The position numbers and the translations under genes are program-made. Shown piece after piece: positions 1-11,951 of a stretch of 64,000 bases of DNA (the stretch's first letter is position 1; every line of letters begins with the position of its first letter). Below the pieces are notes generated by a model that was given only the letters and a program-made list of their open reading frames with translations, was not told where the DNA came from and did no database searches. This DNA comes from Herbiconiux solani NBRC 106740 (lineage in GTDB: Bacteria > Actinomycetota > Actinomycetes > Actinomycetales > Microbacteriaceae), in NCBI RefSeq assembly GCF_001571005.1, contig NZ_BCST01000004.1, positions 1 to 64,000 on the forward strand, given 5' to 3'.

Positions 1-204
1 GGCCGAACCGGCCGGAGCTGCAGCACCGGCGGAGCCGGCGCCTGCCTTGATCAGTGCCTCTTTGAGCCGGCGGGCCACGGGGGGCTCGATGCTCGAGGAC
101 GGGCCCTTGACGAACTGGCCCATCTCTTTGAGGGTTGCAAGGGCGACCTTGCTGTCGACGCCGAGCTCGGCGGCGACTTCATGTACACGTGGTTTTGCAG
201 CCAC
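1..204 (-). CDS. infB: Translation initiation factor IF-2, N-terminal fragment
   Basis: Partial: only the first 68 codons lie in the window and the gene runs off the left edge. The N-terminus (GTG start, read as [15 protein letters not shown]) is the helical IF2_N module typical of actinobacterial IF-2, followed by an Ala/Gly-rich linker. AGGAG lies 4 nt before the GTG. IF-2 is the GTPase that brings initiator tRNA to the 30S subunit. It is downstream of nusA and ylxR on the same strand, the usual nusA-ylxR-infB order. The GTPase domain is not visible here. Confidence 0.93.
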   Translation of the reverse strand, partial: MAAKPRVHEVAAELGVDSKVALATLKEMGQFVKGPSSSIEPPVARRLKEALIKAGAGSAGAAAPAGSA

Positions 205-288
205 AATTCTCCTGTCTGGGGTCTACCCAGACAGGGCAGACCATTAATAGCGGACGGGTCTCATTTCGAGCCGCTCATCAGTTGTCAC

Positions 289-546
289 TCATGGGTTCAC
301 GGTGCCGTTCAGCCTGTTCTCTAATGTCGTCACGTCGAGGACTCCCTCGACGCGGAGCGCACGCCCGAATGCTCGTCGCGTGACCGCGATCCGGAAGCAC
401 TCGGGTGAGGGATGCAACCATGCGCCTCGCCCGGGAAGAGTGGCCGTCTCGTCGACGACCAAGACATGTTCCTTGGCAACGACCCGCAGTAATGCGGACC
501 GCGTGGCGCGCGCACGACATCCGACGCACGTTCTAACGGGTTCCAT
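289..546 (-). CDS. ylxR: YlxR family RNA-binding protein (DUF448)
   Basis: An 85-residue basic protein matching the YlxR family. RTCVGCR is at residues 5-11 and GRGAWLHP at 39-46, the two family signatures, followed by a basic helix. YlxR proteins are small nucleic-acid-binding proteins encoded between nusA and infB; reported roles include binding RNase P RNA. The length is normal and the ATG start leaves 53 bp after the nusA stop. It is probably co-transcribed with nusA and infB. The exact function in this organism cannot be read from the sequence. Confidence 0.9.
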   Translation of the reverse strand: MEPVRTCVGCRARATRSALLRVVAKEHVLVVDETATLPGRGAWLHPSPECFRIAVTRRAFGRALRVEGVLDVTTLENRLNGTVNP

Positions 547-599
547 GCTACTCCATATTCCCTGGGCGCCGATCGAACGACGCCCGGGAACGCTTGCGA

Positions 600-1598
600 T
601 CAGTCTCCGTCGAGGATGCTGTCGGGCTGGATGTCGATCTTCGCGCCAGTCAGCTTCGCGGCGAGCCGCGCGTTCTGGCCCTCCTTGCCGATGGCCAGCG
701 AGAGCTGGTAGTCGGGCACGAGCGCCCGCACGGCCTTGAGGGCGGGGTCGATCACGAAGGCGCTGGAGACCTTGGCCGGCGAGAGCGCGTTGGCGACGAA
801 GGTCGGCAGGTCGTCGGAGTAGTCGACGATGTCGATCTTCTCGTTGCCGAGCTCGCTGGTCACGGCACGCACGCGCTGGCCGAGCTCGCCGATGCAGGCG
901 CCCTTGGCGTTGACGCCCGGCTCGGTGGCCCGGACGGCGATCTTGGTGCGGTGACCGGCCTCGCGGGCCAGCGACACGATCTCGACGACGCCGCTCGCGA
1001 TCTCCGGCACCTCGAGCGCGAAGAGCTTGCGCACGAGCGACGGGTGGGTGCGCGAGACTGTGATCTGCGGGCCCTTCGGCCCCTTGGCCACGCTCGTGAC
1101 GTACACGCGGATGCGGGATCCGTGCGCGTAGTCCTCGCCCGGCACCTGCTCCTCGGGAGGCATGATGGCCTCGATGGTGCCCAGGTCGACGTGGATCATC
1201 TTCGGGTTCGGGCCCTGCTGGATGACTCCGGCGACGATGTCGCCCTCGCGGCCCTTGAACTCGCCGAGCACCTTGTCGTCGCCGATGTCGCGGAGCCGCT
1301 GGTTGATGACCTGCTTGGCCGCGAACGCCGCGATGCGGCCGAAGTCGCTGGGGTTCTCCTCGGCCTCGCCGATGACCACGCCGTCCTCGTCGTGCTCCGG
1401 CACGAAGATCGAGATGTGCCCGCTCTTCCTGTCCAGGTGCACGCGCGCCGACGGGGTGCCGTCCTCGTTCGCGAGGGGGCGATCGGTGTGCTTGAGGAAG
1501 GCGGTCAGGATCGCCTGCTCGATGATGCCCACGAGCTCCTCGAAGGGAATCTCTCGTTCACGCTCCAAGAGGCGTAAGACGCTGAGGTCGATGTCCAC
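600..1598 (-). CDS. nusA: Transcription termination/antitermination protein NusA
   Basis: A 332-residue actinobacterial-length NusA. An N-terminal RNA-polymerase-binding domain (about 1-110) is followed by an S1 domain (about 112-183) and two KH domains. The KH loops are visible as GACIGELGQR (from 233) and LAIGKEGQNARLAAKLTG (301-318). It lacks the C-terminal acidic repeats found in proteobacteria, as is normal here. The GTG start has AGGAGG 6 nt upstream. It acts on RNA polymerase during pausing, termination and rRNA antitermination. No rimP gene precedes it: proS ends 58 bp upstream. Confidence 0.95.
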   Translation of the reverse strand: MDIDLSVLRLLEREREIPFEELVGIIEQAILTAFLKHTDRPLANEDGTPSARVHLDRKSGHISIFVPEHDEDGVVIGEAEENPSDFGRIAAFAAKQVINQRLRDIGDDKVLGEFKGREGDIVAGVIQQGPNPKMIHVDLGTIEAIMPPEEQVPGEDYAHGSRIRVYVTSVAKGPKGPQITVSRTHPSLVRKLFALEVPEIASGVVEIVSLAREAGHRTKIAVRATEPGVNAKGACIGELGQRVRAVTSELGNEKIDIVDYSDDLPTFVANALSPAKVSSAFVIDPALKAVRALVPDYQLSLAIGKEGQNARLAAKLTGAKIDIQPDSILDGD

Positions 1599-1656
1599 TT
1601 CCGGCCTCCTCTGTTCAGATCTGTGTGCCGATGTCTCCGGCAGTCAAACGGAAAGA

Positions 1657-3420
1657 CTACCGGAAGCTGTCGGCCACGGCATCCAGTTCGACCTGCGTTC
1701 GCTCTCCGCTTCTGCGATCCCACAGTTCGACGACCCCGTCAGCGACCCCGCGCCCGACGATCACGATGCGCGGGACGCCGATCAGCTCGGCGTCGCCGAA
1801 CTTCACGCCGGGCGACACCTTGGGCCGGTCGTCGAAGAGCACGTCGAGGCCTGCGCCCTCGAGATCCTGGACCACGGACTCGGCCGCCTGGTAGATCTCC
1901 GGGTCTTTCCCCGTGGCGATCACGTGCACGTCGAAGGGGGCGACGGCGGGCGGCCAGATGAGGCCGCGGTCGTCGTTGTTGAGCTCGGCGATGATGGCCA
2001 GGATGCGCGTGACGCCGATCCCGTACGACCCCATCGTCACGGTGACGAGCTTGCCGTTCTCGTCGAGCACCTTGAGCCCGAGCGCCTCGGCGTACTTGCG
2101 GCCGAGCTGGAAGACGTGACCGATCTCCATGCCGCGGGCGAGCTCCACCGGCCCGGAGCCGTCGGGCGCCGGGTCTCCCGCGAGCACCTCGGCGGCCTCG
2201 ACCGTGCCGTCGGCGGTGAAGTCGCGGCCGGCGACCAGGCCGAAGACGTGCTTGCCGTGCACATTGGCACCGGTGATCCAGCCCGAACCGTCGACCACGC
2301 GGGGGTCGACGACGTAGCGGATGCCCGTGCTCGACTCCTCGCCGAGCACGGCACCCTCGGGGCTCCACGGGCCGATGTAGCCCTTGACCAGCCCGGGGTG
2401 CTTGGCGAAGTCGGCGTCGGTGGCCGGCTCGATCTCGGCGGGGGCGAAGGCGACCTCGGCGCGCTTCAGGTCGACCTCCCGGTTGCCGGGGAGCCCGACC
2501 ACGACGAGCTCGCGGCTGCCGTCGAGGTGGGTGAGGGCGAGCACGACGTTCTTCAGCGTGTCGGCCGCGGTCCAGGACCGGCCGTCGGGACGCGGGTGGG
2601 CCTCGTTCGCACGGTCGACCAGCGCCTGGATCGTGGGGGTGTCGGGGGTGTCGAGCACCTCGGCCGGGGTGAGCCCCTCGAACGAGCGCGACTCGGGGAC
2701 GAGGGTCGTGAAGGCCTCGACGTTCGCGGCGTAGCCGCCGGCGGAGCGGACGAAGGTGTCCTCCCCCACGGGCGTCGGGTGCAGGAACTCCTCGCTCTTG
2801 GAGCCGCCCATGGCGCCCGCGTCGGCCTTGACGATCACGTACTCCAGGCCCAGGGCCGTGAAGATGCGCTCGTAGGCGTCGCGCTGCGCCTGGTACGACG
2901 CATCCAGCCCCTCGTCGGTGTAGTCGAACGAGTAGGCGTCCTTCATCGTGAACTCGCGGCCGCGCAGGAGGCCGGCACGGGGACGCGCCTCGTCGCGGTA
3001 CTTGTCCTGGATCTGGTAGATCGACAGGGGCAGATCCTTGTAGCTGGAGTAGAGGTCCTTCACGAGCAGCGTGAAGACCTCCTCGTGCGTGGGGGCCAGC
3101 ACGTAACCGGCCTCCTTGCGGTCGGACAGGCGGAACATGCCGGGCCCGTACTCGTCGTACCGGCCGGTGACCTCGTAGGGCTCCTTGGGCAGCAGCGCCG
3201 GGAAGTGCACCTCGAAGGCGCCCGCGGCGGCCATCTCCTGGCGCACGATCGCCTCGATCTTGGCCTTGACCCGGAGGCCGAGCGGCAGCCACGCGAAGAT
3301 GCCCGGCGCCTGGCGCCGGATGTAGCCGGCACGCACCAGGAGGCGGTGGCTGGTGACCTCGGCGTCCGAGGGGTCTTCGCGGAGGGTTCGGAGGAAGTAC
3401 GACGACAGGCGAATAGGCAC
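1657..3420 (-). CDS. proS: Prolyl-tRNA synthetase (bacterial type with editing insertion)
   Basis: 587 residues. A class II aminoacyl-tRNA synthetase that charges tRNA-Pro. The N-terminus [17 protein letters not shown] is typical of bacterial ProRS. Motif 2 region [11 protein letters not shown] and motif 3 region [11 protein letters not shown] flank a YbaK-like insertion (roughly residues 225-390) that deacylates mischarged Ala-tRNA. A C-terminal anticodon-binding domain follows. GTG is chosen as start because homology begins there and a TACACT -10 hexamer ends 6 nt upstream, suggesting a leaderless mRNA. It is divergent from the alkyltransferase-like gene. Confidence 0.95.
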   Translation of the reverse strand: MPIRLSSYFLRTLREDPSDAEVTSHRLLVRAGYIRRQAPGIFAWLPLGLRVKAKIEAIVRQEMAAAGAFEVHFPALLPKEPYEVTGRYDEYGPGMFRLSDRKEAGYVLAPTHEEVFTLLVKDLYSSYKDLPLSIYQIQDKYRDEARPRAGLLRGREFTMKDAYSFDYTDEGLDASYQAQRDAYERIFTALGLEYVIVKADAGAMGGSKSEEFLHPTPVGEDTFVRSAGGYAANVEAFTTLVPESRSFEGLTPAEVLDTPDTPTIQALVDRANEAHPRPDGRSWTAADTLKNVVLALTHLDGSRELVVVGLPGNREVDLKRAEVAFAPAEIEPATDADFAKHPGLVKGYIGPWSPEGAVLGEESSTGIRYVVDPRVVDGSGWITGANVHGKHVFGLVAGRDFTADGTVEAAEVLAGDPAPDGSGPVELARGMEIGHVFQLGRKYAEALGLKVLDENGKLVTVTMGSYGIGVTRILAIIAELNNDDRGLIWPPAVAPFDVHVIATGKDPEIYQAAESVVQDLEGAGLDVLFDDRPKVSPGVKFGDAELIGVPRIVIVGRGVADGVVELWDRRSGERTQVELDAVADSFR

Positions 3421-3426
3421 GGAACG

Positions 3427-3432
3427 AGTGTA
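3427..3432 (-). promoter_or_regulatory. -10 element of proS (leaderless type)
   Basis: TACACT on the minus strand ends 6 nt before the proS GTG, so transcription would begin at or beside the start codon. No Shine-Dalgarno sequence is present in this gap. The -35 element is not convincing. Confidence 0.5.
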
Positions 3433-3531
3433 CCGAGGAGCGCCGGCTCCCTCCGCTCCTCCACAGCGACGCCCGGTCGGCGGCCTGTCCACAGATTCGC
3501 CCGTGATGGGCCGCCGATGAGTCGGGATGCT

Positions 3532-3537
3532 TAGCCT
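3532..3537 (+). promoter_or_regulatory. -10 element of the alkyltransferase-like gene (leaderless type)
   Basis: TAGCCT lies 6 nt before the ATG at 3544 with no Shine-Dalgarno sequence between. With the proS element it makes the 123-bp spacer a divergent promoter region. Confidence 0.5.
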
Positions 3538-3543
3538 CGCCCC

Positions 3544-4059
3544 ATGGACACACTCACCCAGTTGCGGGCCGCCTCGCCCTACCTGCAGCGCTGTTCGACG
3601 CCGATCGGGCGGATCGAGGTCGCCAGCGACGGCAAGTCGATCACCGCGGTCGCTCTTGAACGCCACGGCGCCCTGCCGCATGACGGGCTCGCGTTCGATT
3701 CCACGGCGGTCGCCGACGAGGCCGTGGCCCAGCTGCTGGACTACTTCGAGGGCAGCCGGAAGTCGTTCTCGGTGCCGATCACCCAGCACGGCACGCCCTT
3801 CCAGCGCTCGGTCTGGAACCGGCTGGCGGCGCTCAGGTGGGGCACCGCGACGACCTACGGCGCGATCGCCGCCGCGGTCGGTCGGGCCGGATCGGGTCGC
3901 GCCGTCGGCGGAGCGATCGCCTCGAACCCCACTCCCCTGTTCGTCGGCTGCCACCGGGTGCTCTCGGCCTCCGGTGCCGTCACCGGGTGGAGCTGGGGCG
4001 AAGGGGTGCGCACGAAGGCCTGGCTGCTCGACCTCGAGGGGGTGCCGCACTCCCCCTGA
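3544..4059 (+). CDS. Methylated-DNA--[protein]-cysteine S-methyltransferase family protein
   Basis: 171 residues. O6-alkylguanine-DNA alkyltransferase fold: a variable N-terminal domain (about 1-80) and the conserved DNA-binding domain (about 82-170). The domain includes [19 protein letters not shown], the arginine-finger region [12 protein letters not shown] and the active-site stretch FVGCHRVL with Cys136. The enzyme moves an alkyl group from O6-alkylguanine to its own cysteine. The usual PCHR signature reads GCHR here, but Cys, His and Arg are kept. It stands alone, divergent from proS and convergent with yaaA. Repair activity is likely but the Pro-to-Gly change leaves some doubt. Confidence 0.85.
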   Translation: MDTLTQLRAASPYLQRCSTPIGRIEVASDGKSITAVALERHGALPHDGLAFDSTAVADEAVAQLLDYFEGSRKSFSVPITQHGTPFQRSVWNRLAALRWGTATTYGAIAAAVGRAGSGRAVGGAIASNPTPLFVGCHRVLSASGAVTGWSWGEGVRTKAWLLDLEGVPHSP

Positions 4060-4062
4060 CCG

Positions 4063-4103
4063 CTGACACCTGACACCGGGCCTCTGGCACCTGACACCGG
4101 GCC
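4063..4103. repeat. Two 20-bp direct repeats, 21-bp period
   Basis: Copies at 4063-4082 and 4084-4103 share ACCTGACACCGGGCC and differ at one position near the start. They fill the spacer between two convergent genes. No hairpin typical of a terminator is formed. Confidence 0.8.
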
Positions 4104-4132
4104 GCAACGCTCGCCAGGCGATCGGGCCGAGC

Positions 4133-4879
4133 TCAGACCTCGAGCACCAGCTCTTGCCCGTCCAACGACAGCCGCTGGCCGACGGTCCGGCCCCAGCCGA
4201 TCAGCTCGTCGACCGAGGCGAAGTCCGCCCCGTGCTGCACGATCGCGCGCACGAGCTCGCCCTTGCCCTTCTTGTTGAAGTGGTTGAGCGCTCGGCGCGC
4301 TCCGTCGTCGCCGACGCTGACCACCCTGAGGTAGTACGACTCCGGCACCGCGACCGGCACCGGCCCGAGCGCGACGTAGGCCTCCGAGCGCAGGTCGAGC
4401 ACGAGCTCGCTCGCGTGTGCGGCCAGCTCCTTCGACAGCGAACCCGCCCAGGTCGCCTTCACCGAGGGCGCCTCGAGCCGCGAGTCGTGCGAGAGCCGGT
4501 ACGCCGGGATCGGGTCCCCGGCCGCGATGAGCCCGAACAGCGCCGAGTGGATGCGGACGTGCTCCGCGGCGAAGGCCCGCGCCGCCGCGTCCAGTCCCGG
4601 CGCATCCAGGGCCTCGTAGAGGACCCCGGTGTAGCGGTCCATGGCGGGCATCGTGGGAGCCCTCCGCAGCATCCGGTCGCGGTCGACCTCGAAGGCGAGC
4701 TTCGGCCCGAGCTTCAGGCGCGCCATGGCCTCCTCGGGGTTCCGCGCGAGCTCGCCGACGCGGCGGACGAGGGCTCGCCGAGTCGCGGTGAGCTTCGGAT
4801 GCGCGAGCTGCGCGAGATCCAGCGGAGGCCCGTCGCCGCCGTCGCGCTTGGTCTCGGACGGGGGCAGCAGGATGAGCAC
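4133..4879 (-). CDS. yaaA: Peroxide stress protein YaaA family (DUF328)
   Basis: 248 residues. The start [15 protein letters not shown] and the internal [10 protein letters not shown] and [15 protein letters not shown] segments are diagnostic of the YaaA/UPF0246 family. In Escherichia coli YaaA limits free iron and oxidative DNA damage during peroxide stress; the family has a DNA-binding fold. Start is GTG. It follows the ATP synthase operon on the same strand but an intrinsic terminator lies between, so it probably has its own promoter. No cofactor motif is evident. Confidence 0.9.
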   Translation of the reverse strand: MLILLPPSETKRDGGDGPPLDLAQLAHPKLTATRRALVRRVGELARNPEEAMARLKLGPKLAFEVDRDRMLRRAPTMPAMDRYTGVLYEALDAPGLDAAARAFAAEHVRIHSALFGLIAAGDPIPAYRLSHDSRLEAPSVKATWAGSLSKELAAHASELVLDLRSEAYVALGPVPVAVPESYYLRVVSVGDDGARRALNHFNKKGKGELVRAIVQHGADFASVDELIGWGRTVGQRLSLDGQELVLEV

Positions 4880-4902
4880 GTCTTGCGTCCTTCCACGCGA
4901 AA

Positions 4903-4938
4903 ACCGCCGTGCCCGCTCCGGAGAGCAGGCACGGCGGT
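4903..4938 (-). terminator. Intrinsic terminator of the ATP synthase operon
   Basis: On the minus strand an 11-bp GC-rich stem (arms 4928-4938 and 4903-4913) with partly paired interior sequence is followed by TTTTCGC. It lies 12 bp beyond atpC and just upstream of yaaA, so it closes the atp operon. Confidence 0.85.
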
Positions 4939-4949
4939 CTCGACAGGTG

Positions 4950-5216
4950 TTACTTGATCAGTTCGGCGTCGCGGGCGACGATCGTGACGGTGTCGTTCTC
5001 GACCGAGAGGAAGCCGTCGTCGGCACGCGCCACGAGGCGCTCACCGGTGCTCGCGTTCACGCGCACCTCGCCGGCGGCGAGGATCGCGAGCAGCGGCTCG
5101 TGACCGGCGAGGATGCCGATCTCGCCCTCGACGGTCTTCGCGACGACCATCGAGGCCTCGCCGGCCCAGATCTGCTGGTCGGCGGAGACGACGCTCACGT
5201 TGAGGGAACCAGCCAT
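4950..5216 (-). CDS. atpC: ATP synthase F1 epsilon subunit (short form)
   Basis: 88 residues, beginning MAGSLNVSVVSADQQIW. It corresponds to the N-terminal beta-sandwich of epsilon (GEIGILAGHEPLLAIL is the conserved core). The C-terminal helical hairpin that can inhibit the enzyme in longer homologues is missing. The protein sits at the foot of the central stalk, contacting gamma and the c-ring. An upstream in-frame start would overlap atpD; the ATG at 5216 leaves 2 bp after the atpD stop and matches the family start. It is the last gene of the operon. Confidence 0.93.
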   Translation of the reverse strand: MAGSLNVSVVSADQQIWAGEASMVVAKTVEGEIGILAGHEPLLAILAAGEVRVNASTGERLVARADDGFLSVENDTVTIVARDAELIK

Positions 5217-5218
5217 GA

Positions 5219-6700
<1,482 letters not shown>

Positions 6701-7603
6701 TCAATTCTTGGCGGAGGCCAGTGCGTCGGCCCCGCCCACGATTTCGGAAATCTGCTGCGTGATCTCGGACTGGCGCGCGTTGTTGGCAAGGCGCGTGTAG
6801 TCGCGGATCAGGTTGTCGGCGTTGTCGCTGGCCGACTTCATCGCCTTCTGACGTGCCGCGTGCTCGGCGGCCGCCGACTGCAGCATCGCGTTGAAGATGC
6901 GGCTCTCGACGTAGATCGGGAGGAGCGCATCCAGAACGGTCGCGGCGTCGGGCTCGAACTCGTACAGCGGGTACACGTCGTTCGTCGGGGCCTCGGGGGC
7001 CGCGCCCTCGACGATCTCGAGCGGGAGCAGACGGGTCACCTCGGGAACCTGGGTGACCATGCTGACGAAGCGGTTGTACACGAGGTGGATCTCGTCCACG
7101 CCGCCGTCGTCATCGAGGTTGTAGGCCTCGACGACCGCGTCGGCGATCTCCTTCGCGGTGCCGAACTCGGGCTGGTCGGTTCCGCCGGTCCACGACTTGA
7201 CGGCCGCACGACGACGGAAGCCGAAGTACGCCACGGCCTTCCGGCCGACGAGGAAGTACTCGACCTTCTTGCCCTCGCTCCGCAGGAGCTCGGCCAAGCT
7301 CTCCGCCTCCTTGAGGATCGAGGAGGAGAAGGCGCCGGCGAGACCGCGGTCGGAGGTGAAGATGACGATCGCTGCCGTGTCGAGCTTCTCGCGCTCGCTG
7401 GTCAGCGGGTGCTCGACGTTCGAGTAGGTGGCGACCGCGGAGACCGCACGCGTGATGGCCTTGGAGTAGGGCGCCGAGGCGGCGACCCGCTGCTGAGCCT
7501 TCTGGATGCGCGAGGCGGAGATCAACTCCATCGCCCTCGTGATCTTCTTGGTCGTCTGGGCCGACTTGATCTTCGACCGGTAGACCCTGAGCTGTGCACC
7601 CAT
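6701..7603 (-). CDS. atpG: ATP synthase F1 gamma subunit
   Basis: 300 residues. The N-terminal helix [20 protein letters not shown] and the C-terminal helix with [20 protein letters not shown] form the coiled coil that turns inside the alpha/beta hexamer. The central Rossmann-like region contains [13 protein letters not shown]. The length is normal. It starts 3 bp after atpA ends, so the two are likely translationally linked. Confidence 0.97.
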   Translation of the reverse strand: MGAQLRVYRSKIKSAQTTKKITRAMELISASRIQKAQQRVAASAPYSKAITRAVSAVATYSNVEHPLTSEREKLDTAAIVIFTSDRGLAGAFSSSILKEAESLAELLRSEGKKVEYFLVGRKAVAYFGFRRRAAVKSWTGGTDQPEFGTAKEIADAVVEAYNLDDDGGVDEIHLVYNRFVSMVTQVPEVTRLLPLEIVEGAAPEAPTNDVYPLYEFEPDAATVLDALLPIYVESRIFNAMLQSAAAEHAARQKAMKSASDNADNLIRDYTRLANNARQSEITQQISEIVGGADALASAKN

Positions 7604-7606
7604 GGC

Positions 7607-9244
7607 TTAGCGGCGACCCTTGACGATCTTCTCCTGGCCGACGTCGCCCTTGTCGGTGGCGACGAACTCTTCCTTGCCGACCGAGGCGAGCGGCTTGCCC
7701 TCACCGGTCTGGAACTCGAGCTTGAAGTCGTCGACAGCCTTCTCGAGGGCCTGGACGGTGTCGTCGCTCAGCACGTTGGTGTCGCGGAGCGTCGTCAGCA
7801 CCTCGGTGTTGCGACCGAGGAAGTCGAGGAACTCGGCCTCAAAGCGGAGGATGTCCTCCACCGGGACCTCGTCGAGCTTGCCGTTGGTGCCGGCCCAGAT
7901 CGAGACGACCTGCTGCTCGACCGGGAAGGGCGAGTACTGCGGCTGCTTCAGCAGCTCGGTGAGGCGGGCGCCTCGGGCGAGCTGGCGGCGCGACGCCGCA
8001 TCCAGGTCGGAGGCGAACATCGCGAAGGCCTCGAGCGAGCGGTACTGGGCCAGCTCGAGCTTCAGCGTTCCGGAGACCTTCTTGATCGACTTGACCTGTG
8101 CGTCGCCGCCGACTCGGGAGACCGAGATGCCGACGTCGACCGCGGGACGCTGGTTGGCGTTGAACAGGTCGGACTGGAGGAAGATCTGGCCGTCGGTGAT
8201 CGAGATCACGTTGGTCGGGATGTAGGCCGAGACGTCGTTCGCCTTGGTCTCGATGATCGGGAGCCCCGTCATCGAGCCGGCGCCCAGCTCGTCCGACAGC
8301 TTCGCGCAACGCTCGAGGAGACGCGAGTGCAGGTAGAACACGTCACCGGGGTACGCCTCCCGTCCCGGCGGACGACGCAGCAGCAGCGACACGGCGCGAT
8401 AGGCCTCGGCCTGCTTGGAGAGGTCATCGAAGATGATCAGGACGTGCTTGCCGCCGTACATCCAGTGCTGGCCGATGGCCGAGCCGGTGTAGGGGGCGAG
8501 GTACTTGAAGCCGGCCGGGTCGGAGGCGGGCGACGCCACGATGGTGGTGTACTCCATCGCTCCGGCGTCTTCGAGCGCGCCCTTCACCGAGGCGATGGTC
8601 GAGCCCTTCTGGCCGATCGCGACGTAGATGCAGCGCACCTGCTTGTTCGTGTCGCCGGACTCCCAGTTGGCCTTCTGGTTGATGATCGTGTCGATCGCGA
8701 TGGCCGTCTTGCCGGTCTGGCGGTCGCCGATGATCAGCTGACGCTGGCCACGGCCGATCGGGATCATGGCGTCGATCGCCTTGATGCCGGTCTGCATGGG
8801 CTCGTGCACGCTCTTGCGGGCCATGACGCCGGGCGCCTGCAGCTCGAGCTCACGACGACCCTCGGCGACGATCTCACCGAGACCGTCGATCGGGTTGCCC
8901 AGCGGGTCGACCACGCGGCCGAGGTAGGCGTCGCCCACGGGGACGGAGAGGACCTCTCCGGTGCGGGTGACCTCCATGCCCTCTTCGATGCCGGTGAACT
9001 CACCGAGCACGATGACACCGATCTCGTCCTCGTCGAGGTTCTGGGCGAGGCCCAGGGTGCCGTCCGAGAAACGGATGAGCTCGTTGGCCATCACGCCGGG
9101 CAGGCCCTGCACGTGGGCGATGCCGTCGGCGGCGTCGATGACGTAGCCGACCTCGGTGGTCGCTGCTTTGCCGGGCTCGTACGCCGCGACGAAGTCCTTG
9201 AGGGCGTCGCGGATCTCATCCGGGCGGATCGTAAGTTCAGCCAT
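7607..9244 (-). CDS. atpA: ATP synthase F1 alpha subunit
   Basis: 545 residues. [11 protein letters not shown] is the family N-terminus, so the ATG at 9244 is used rather than an in-frame codon upstream. The Walker A motif [10 protein letters not shown] is near residue 170 and the signature [14 protein letters not shown] is present. Alpha binds nucleotide at non-catalytic sites and alternates with beta; its N-terminus contacts delta and the b stalk. The C-terminal tail is highly charged, as in related actinobacteria. Confidence 0.98.
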   Translation of the reverse strand: MAELTIRPDEIRDALKDFVAAYEPGKAATTEVGYVIDAADGIAHVQGLPGVMANELIRFSDGTLGLAQNLDEDEIGVIVLGEFTGIEEGMEVTRTGEVLSVPVGDAYLGRVVDPLGNPIDGLGEIVAEGRRELELQAPGVMARKSVHEPMQTGIKAIDAMIPIGRGQRQLIIGDRQTGKTAIAIDTIINQKANWESGDTNKQVRCIYVAIGQKGSTIASVKGALEDAGAMEYTTIVASPASDPAGFKYLAPYTGSAIGQHWMYGGKHVLIIFDDLSKQAEAYRAVSLLLRRPPGREAYPGDVFYLHSRLLERCAKLSDELGAGSMTGLPIIETKANDVSAYIPTNVISITDGQIFLQSDLFNANQRPAVDVGISVSRVGGDAQVKSIKKVSGTLKLELAQYRSLEAFAMFASDLDAASRRQLARGARLTELLKQPQYSPFPVEQQVVSIWAGTNGKLDEVPVEDILRFEAEFLDFLGRNTEVLTTLRDTNVLSDDTVQALEKAVDDFKLEFQTGEGKPLASVGKEEFVATDKGDVGQEKIVKGRR

Positions 9245-9296
9245 CGTTTTCCCTTTTCTGTGGGGTATCACCCCAGTGTGTTCCGGTGCCCGCCGA

Positions 9297-10094
9297 TTAG
9301 CCAGCGAGCTGAAGTCTCAAATCGTTGAGCCGCGTCGAGACGCTGCCGTCGATGACGTCGTCGCCGACCTGGATGCGCACCCCACCGACGACGGAGGGGT
9401 CGATCACCTGGTTCAGCTGGATCGTGCGGCCGTGCCGGGTGGCGAGCACCCGTTCCAGCCGCTGGAGCTGTGCCGCGCTCAGCGGCGCGGCCACGACGAC
9501 CGTGGCCACCTGCGAGCCCGACTGGTCGGCCACGATGGCCGAGGCGTACCGCAGCAGTTCGCCGATCCGGCGGCCGCGCGGCTGGGTGACAAGCTGGCGC
9601 ACGATCGCGAGGGTCTGCTCCGAGGCCCGGCCGCCGATCAGGCGCTCCACGAGGGAGCGCTTCTGATCGACCGATCCGAGCTTCGACCCGAGCGCGAGCT
9701 CGAGGTTCGCGTCGGTCGTGACCGCGCGGCTGAACTCGAACAGCTCCGAGTCGATCGCCGCGGAGGCCGGTGCCGAGGAGGCGACGGCACGGATGCCGAG
9801 CTCCTCGATGCCGGCCAGCAGGTCTTTGTGGCTCGACCAGCGGCTGGTCGCCACCGCATCCAGCAGCTCGACGGTCACCGGCGAGTACGCCGGGCCGAAG
9901 AGCTGCTTGACGAGCGCCGTCTTGGCCGAGGCCTCGGCCCCGGGGTCGGAGAGTGCTCCGAGCAGGTGTGACGAATCACCGATGATCCGACCAGCGGCGA
10001 AGAGCTCTTCTCCCGTGGCCAGATCGACCTTGGCACCCAGGCCCGCGAGGCGGGTCGTGGCCTGCTCAAGGGCTACTCTGGTCGCGCTACCCAT
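9297..10094 (-). CDS. atpH: ATP synthase F1 delta subunit
   Basis: 265 residues, the longer delta form seen in many actinobacteria (about 180 in proteobacteria). The C-terminal half carries the conserved delta domain: [20 protein letters not shown] and [20 protein letters not shown]. Delta joins the peripheral b stalk to the top of the alpha subunits. It lies 4 bp after the atpF stop, in operon order. Confidence 0.96.
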   Translation of the reverse strand: MGSATRVALEQATTRLAGLGAKVDLATGEELFAAGRIIGDSSHLLGALSDPGAEASAKTALVKQLFGPAYSPVTVELLDAVATSRWSSHKDLLAGIEELGIRAVASSAPASAAIDSELFEFSRAVTTDANLELALGSKLGSVDQKRSLVERLIGGRASEQTLAIVRQLVTQPRGRRIGELLRYASAIVADQSGSQVATVVVAAPLSAAQLQRLERVLATRHGRTIQLNQVIDPSVVGGVRIQVGDDVIDGSVSTRLNDLRLQLAG

Positions 10095-10098
10095 GTGG

Positions 10099-10656
10099 TT
10101 ACTTCTTTCCCGAGGTGTCGGCGGTCTCGAGGTCGGCGAGGAAACGGTCGACGAGCGCCGTGGCCTTCTGATCGTCGGAGAGGGACTCTCCGATGACGCC
10201 GGACGCGAGGTCGATGGCGAGGCTGCCCACCTCGGTGCGCAGCGAGACGAGGGCCGACTGGCGCTCCGCCTCGATGGCGACCTGGGCGTTGGCCTTCACG
10301 CGCTCGGCGTCGGTCTGGGCCTGGGCCTGGATCTCCGAACCGATGCGCTGGGCGTCGGCACGGGCCTGTTCGCGGATCTTGCCGGCCTCGGCACGCGCGT
10401 CGGCGAGCTGGGCGGTGTACTGCTCGAGAGCGGCCTCCGCTTCGCGCTGGGCGACGTCGGCCTTCTCCATGTTGCCCTCGATGGCGGCGGACCGCTCGTC
10501 GAGCAACTTCTTCATGCGCGGCAGAACGAGCCGCCAGAAGAAGAAGAGGATGACGACGAAGCACACGGCCGACCAGATGATGTCGTACGGTTCGGGAAGC
10601 AGCGGGTTCGCCGGGGCTTCGCCTTCGGTGGCCGCTACGAGAATCGTCTGAAGCAT
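10099..10656 (-). CDS. atpF: ATP synthase F0 b subunit
   Basis: 185 residues. One N-terminal membrane span (about 27-47, IIWSAVCFVVILFFFWRLVL) is followed by a long charged helix rich in Ala, Glu, Arg and Gln. The b helix forms the peripheral stator stalk. It sits between atpE and atpH. The sequence is of the ordinary b type with no b-delta fusion of the mycobacterial kind. Confidence 0.96.
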   Translation of the reverse strand: MLQTILVAATEGEAPANPLLPEPYDIIWSAVCFVVILFFFWRLVLPRMKKLLDERSAAIEGNMEKADVAQREAEAALEQYTAQLADARAEAGKIREQARADAQRIGSEIQAQAQTDAERVKANAQVAIEAERQSALVSLRTEVGSLAIDLASGVIGESLSDDQKATALVDRFLADLETADTSGKK

Positions 10657-10685
10657 GGTGCCTCCTTCCTAAGGATGAAAGAGGT

Positions 10686-11778
<1,093 letters not shown>

Positions 11779-11909
11779 AGCGTTAGCTATCAGCGCTATC
11801 TCCTGTTTCGGGGCGTGGAACTTTCAGAGTTCTCGCGGCGACGAACGGGTGGGGGGTGTGCTGCCTCCGGGCGCGGAAGGCGCTTTGCGGCAGCGGAACG
11901 AACTCCGCA

Positions 11910-11939
11910 AGCCTATCAATACTTAGGTCGTCCTGACTA
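11910..11939 (-). promoter_or_regulatory. Candidate promoter of atpB-E-F-H-A-G-D-C
   Basis: On the minus strand TAGTCA (11939-11934) and TAGGCT (11915-11910) are 18 bp apart, giving an untranslated leader of roughly 120 nt before atpB. A small inverted repeat (GCGGA...TCCGC) lies just downstream. This would let the structural subunits be expressed above the level of upstream atpI and wecA. Confidence 0.5.
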
Positions 11940-11951
11940 ATCGGCAGGGCC

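Noticed and set aside
1162-3534. A 790-codon plus-strand frame
   Set aside because: Antisense to nusA and proS, with no start signal and no recognisable domain.
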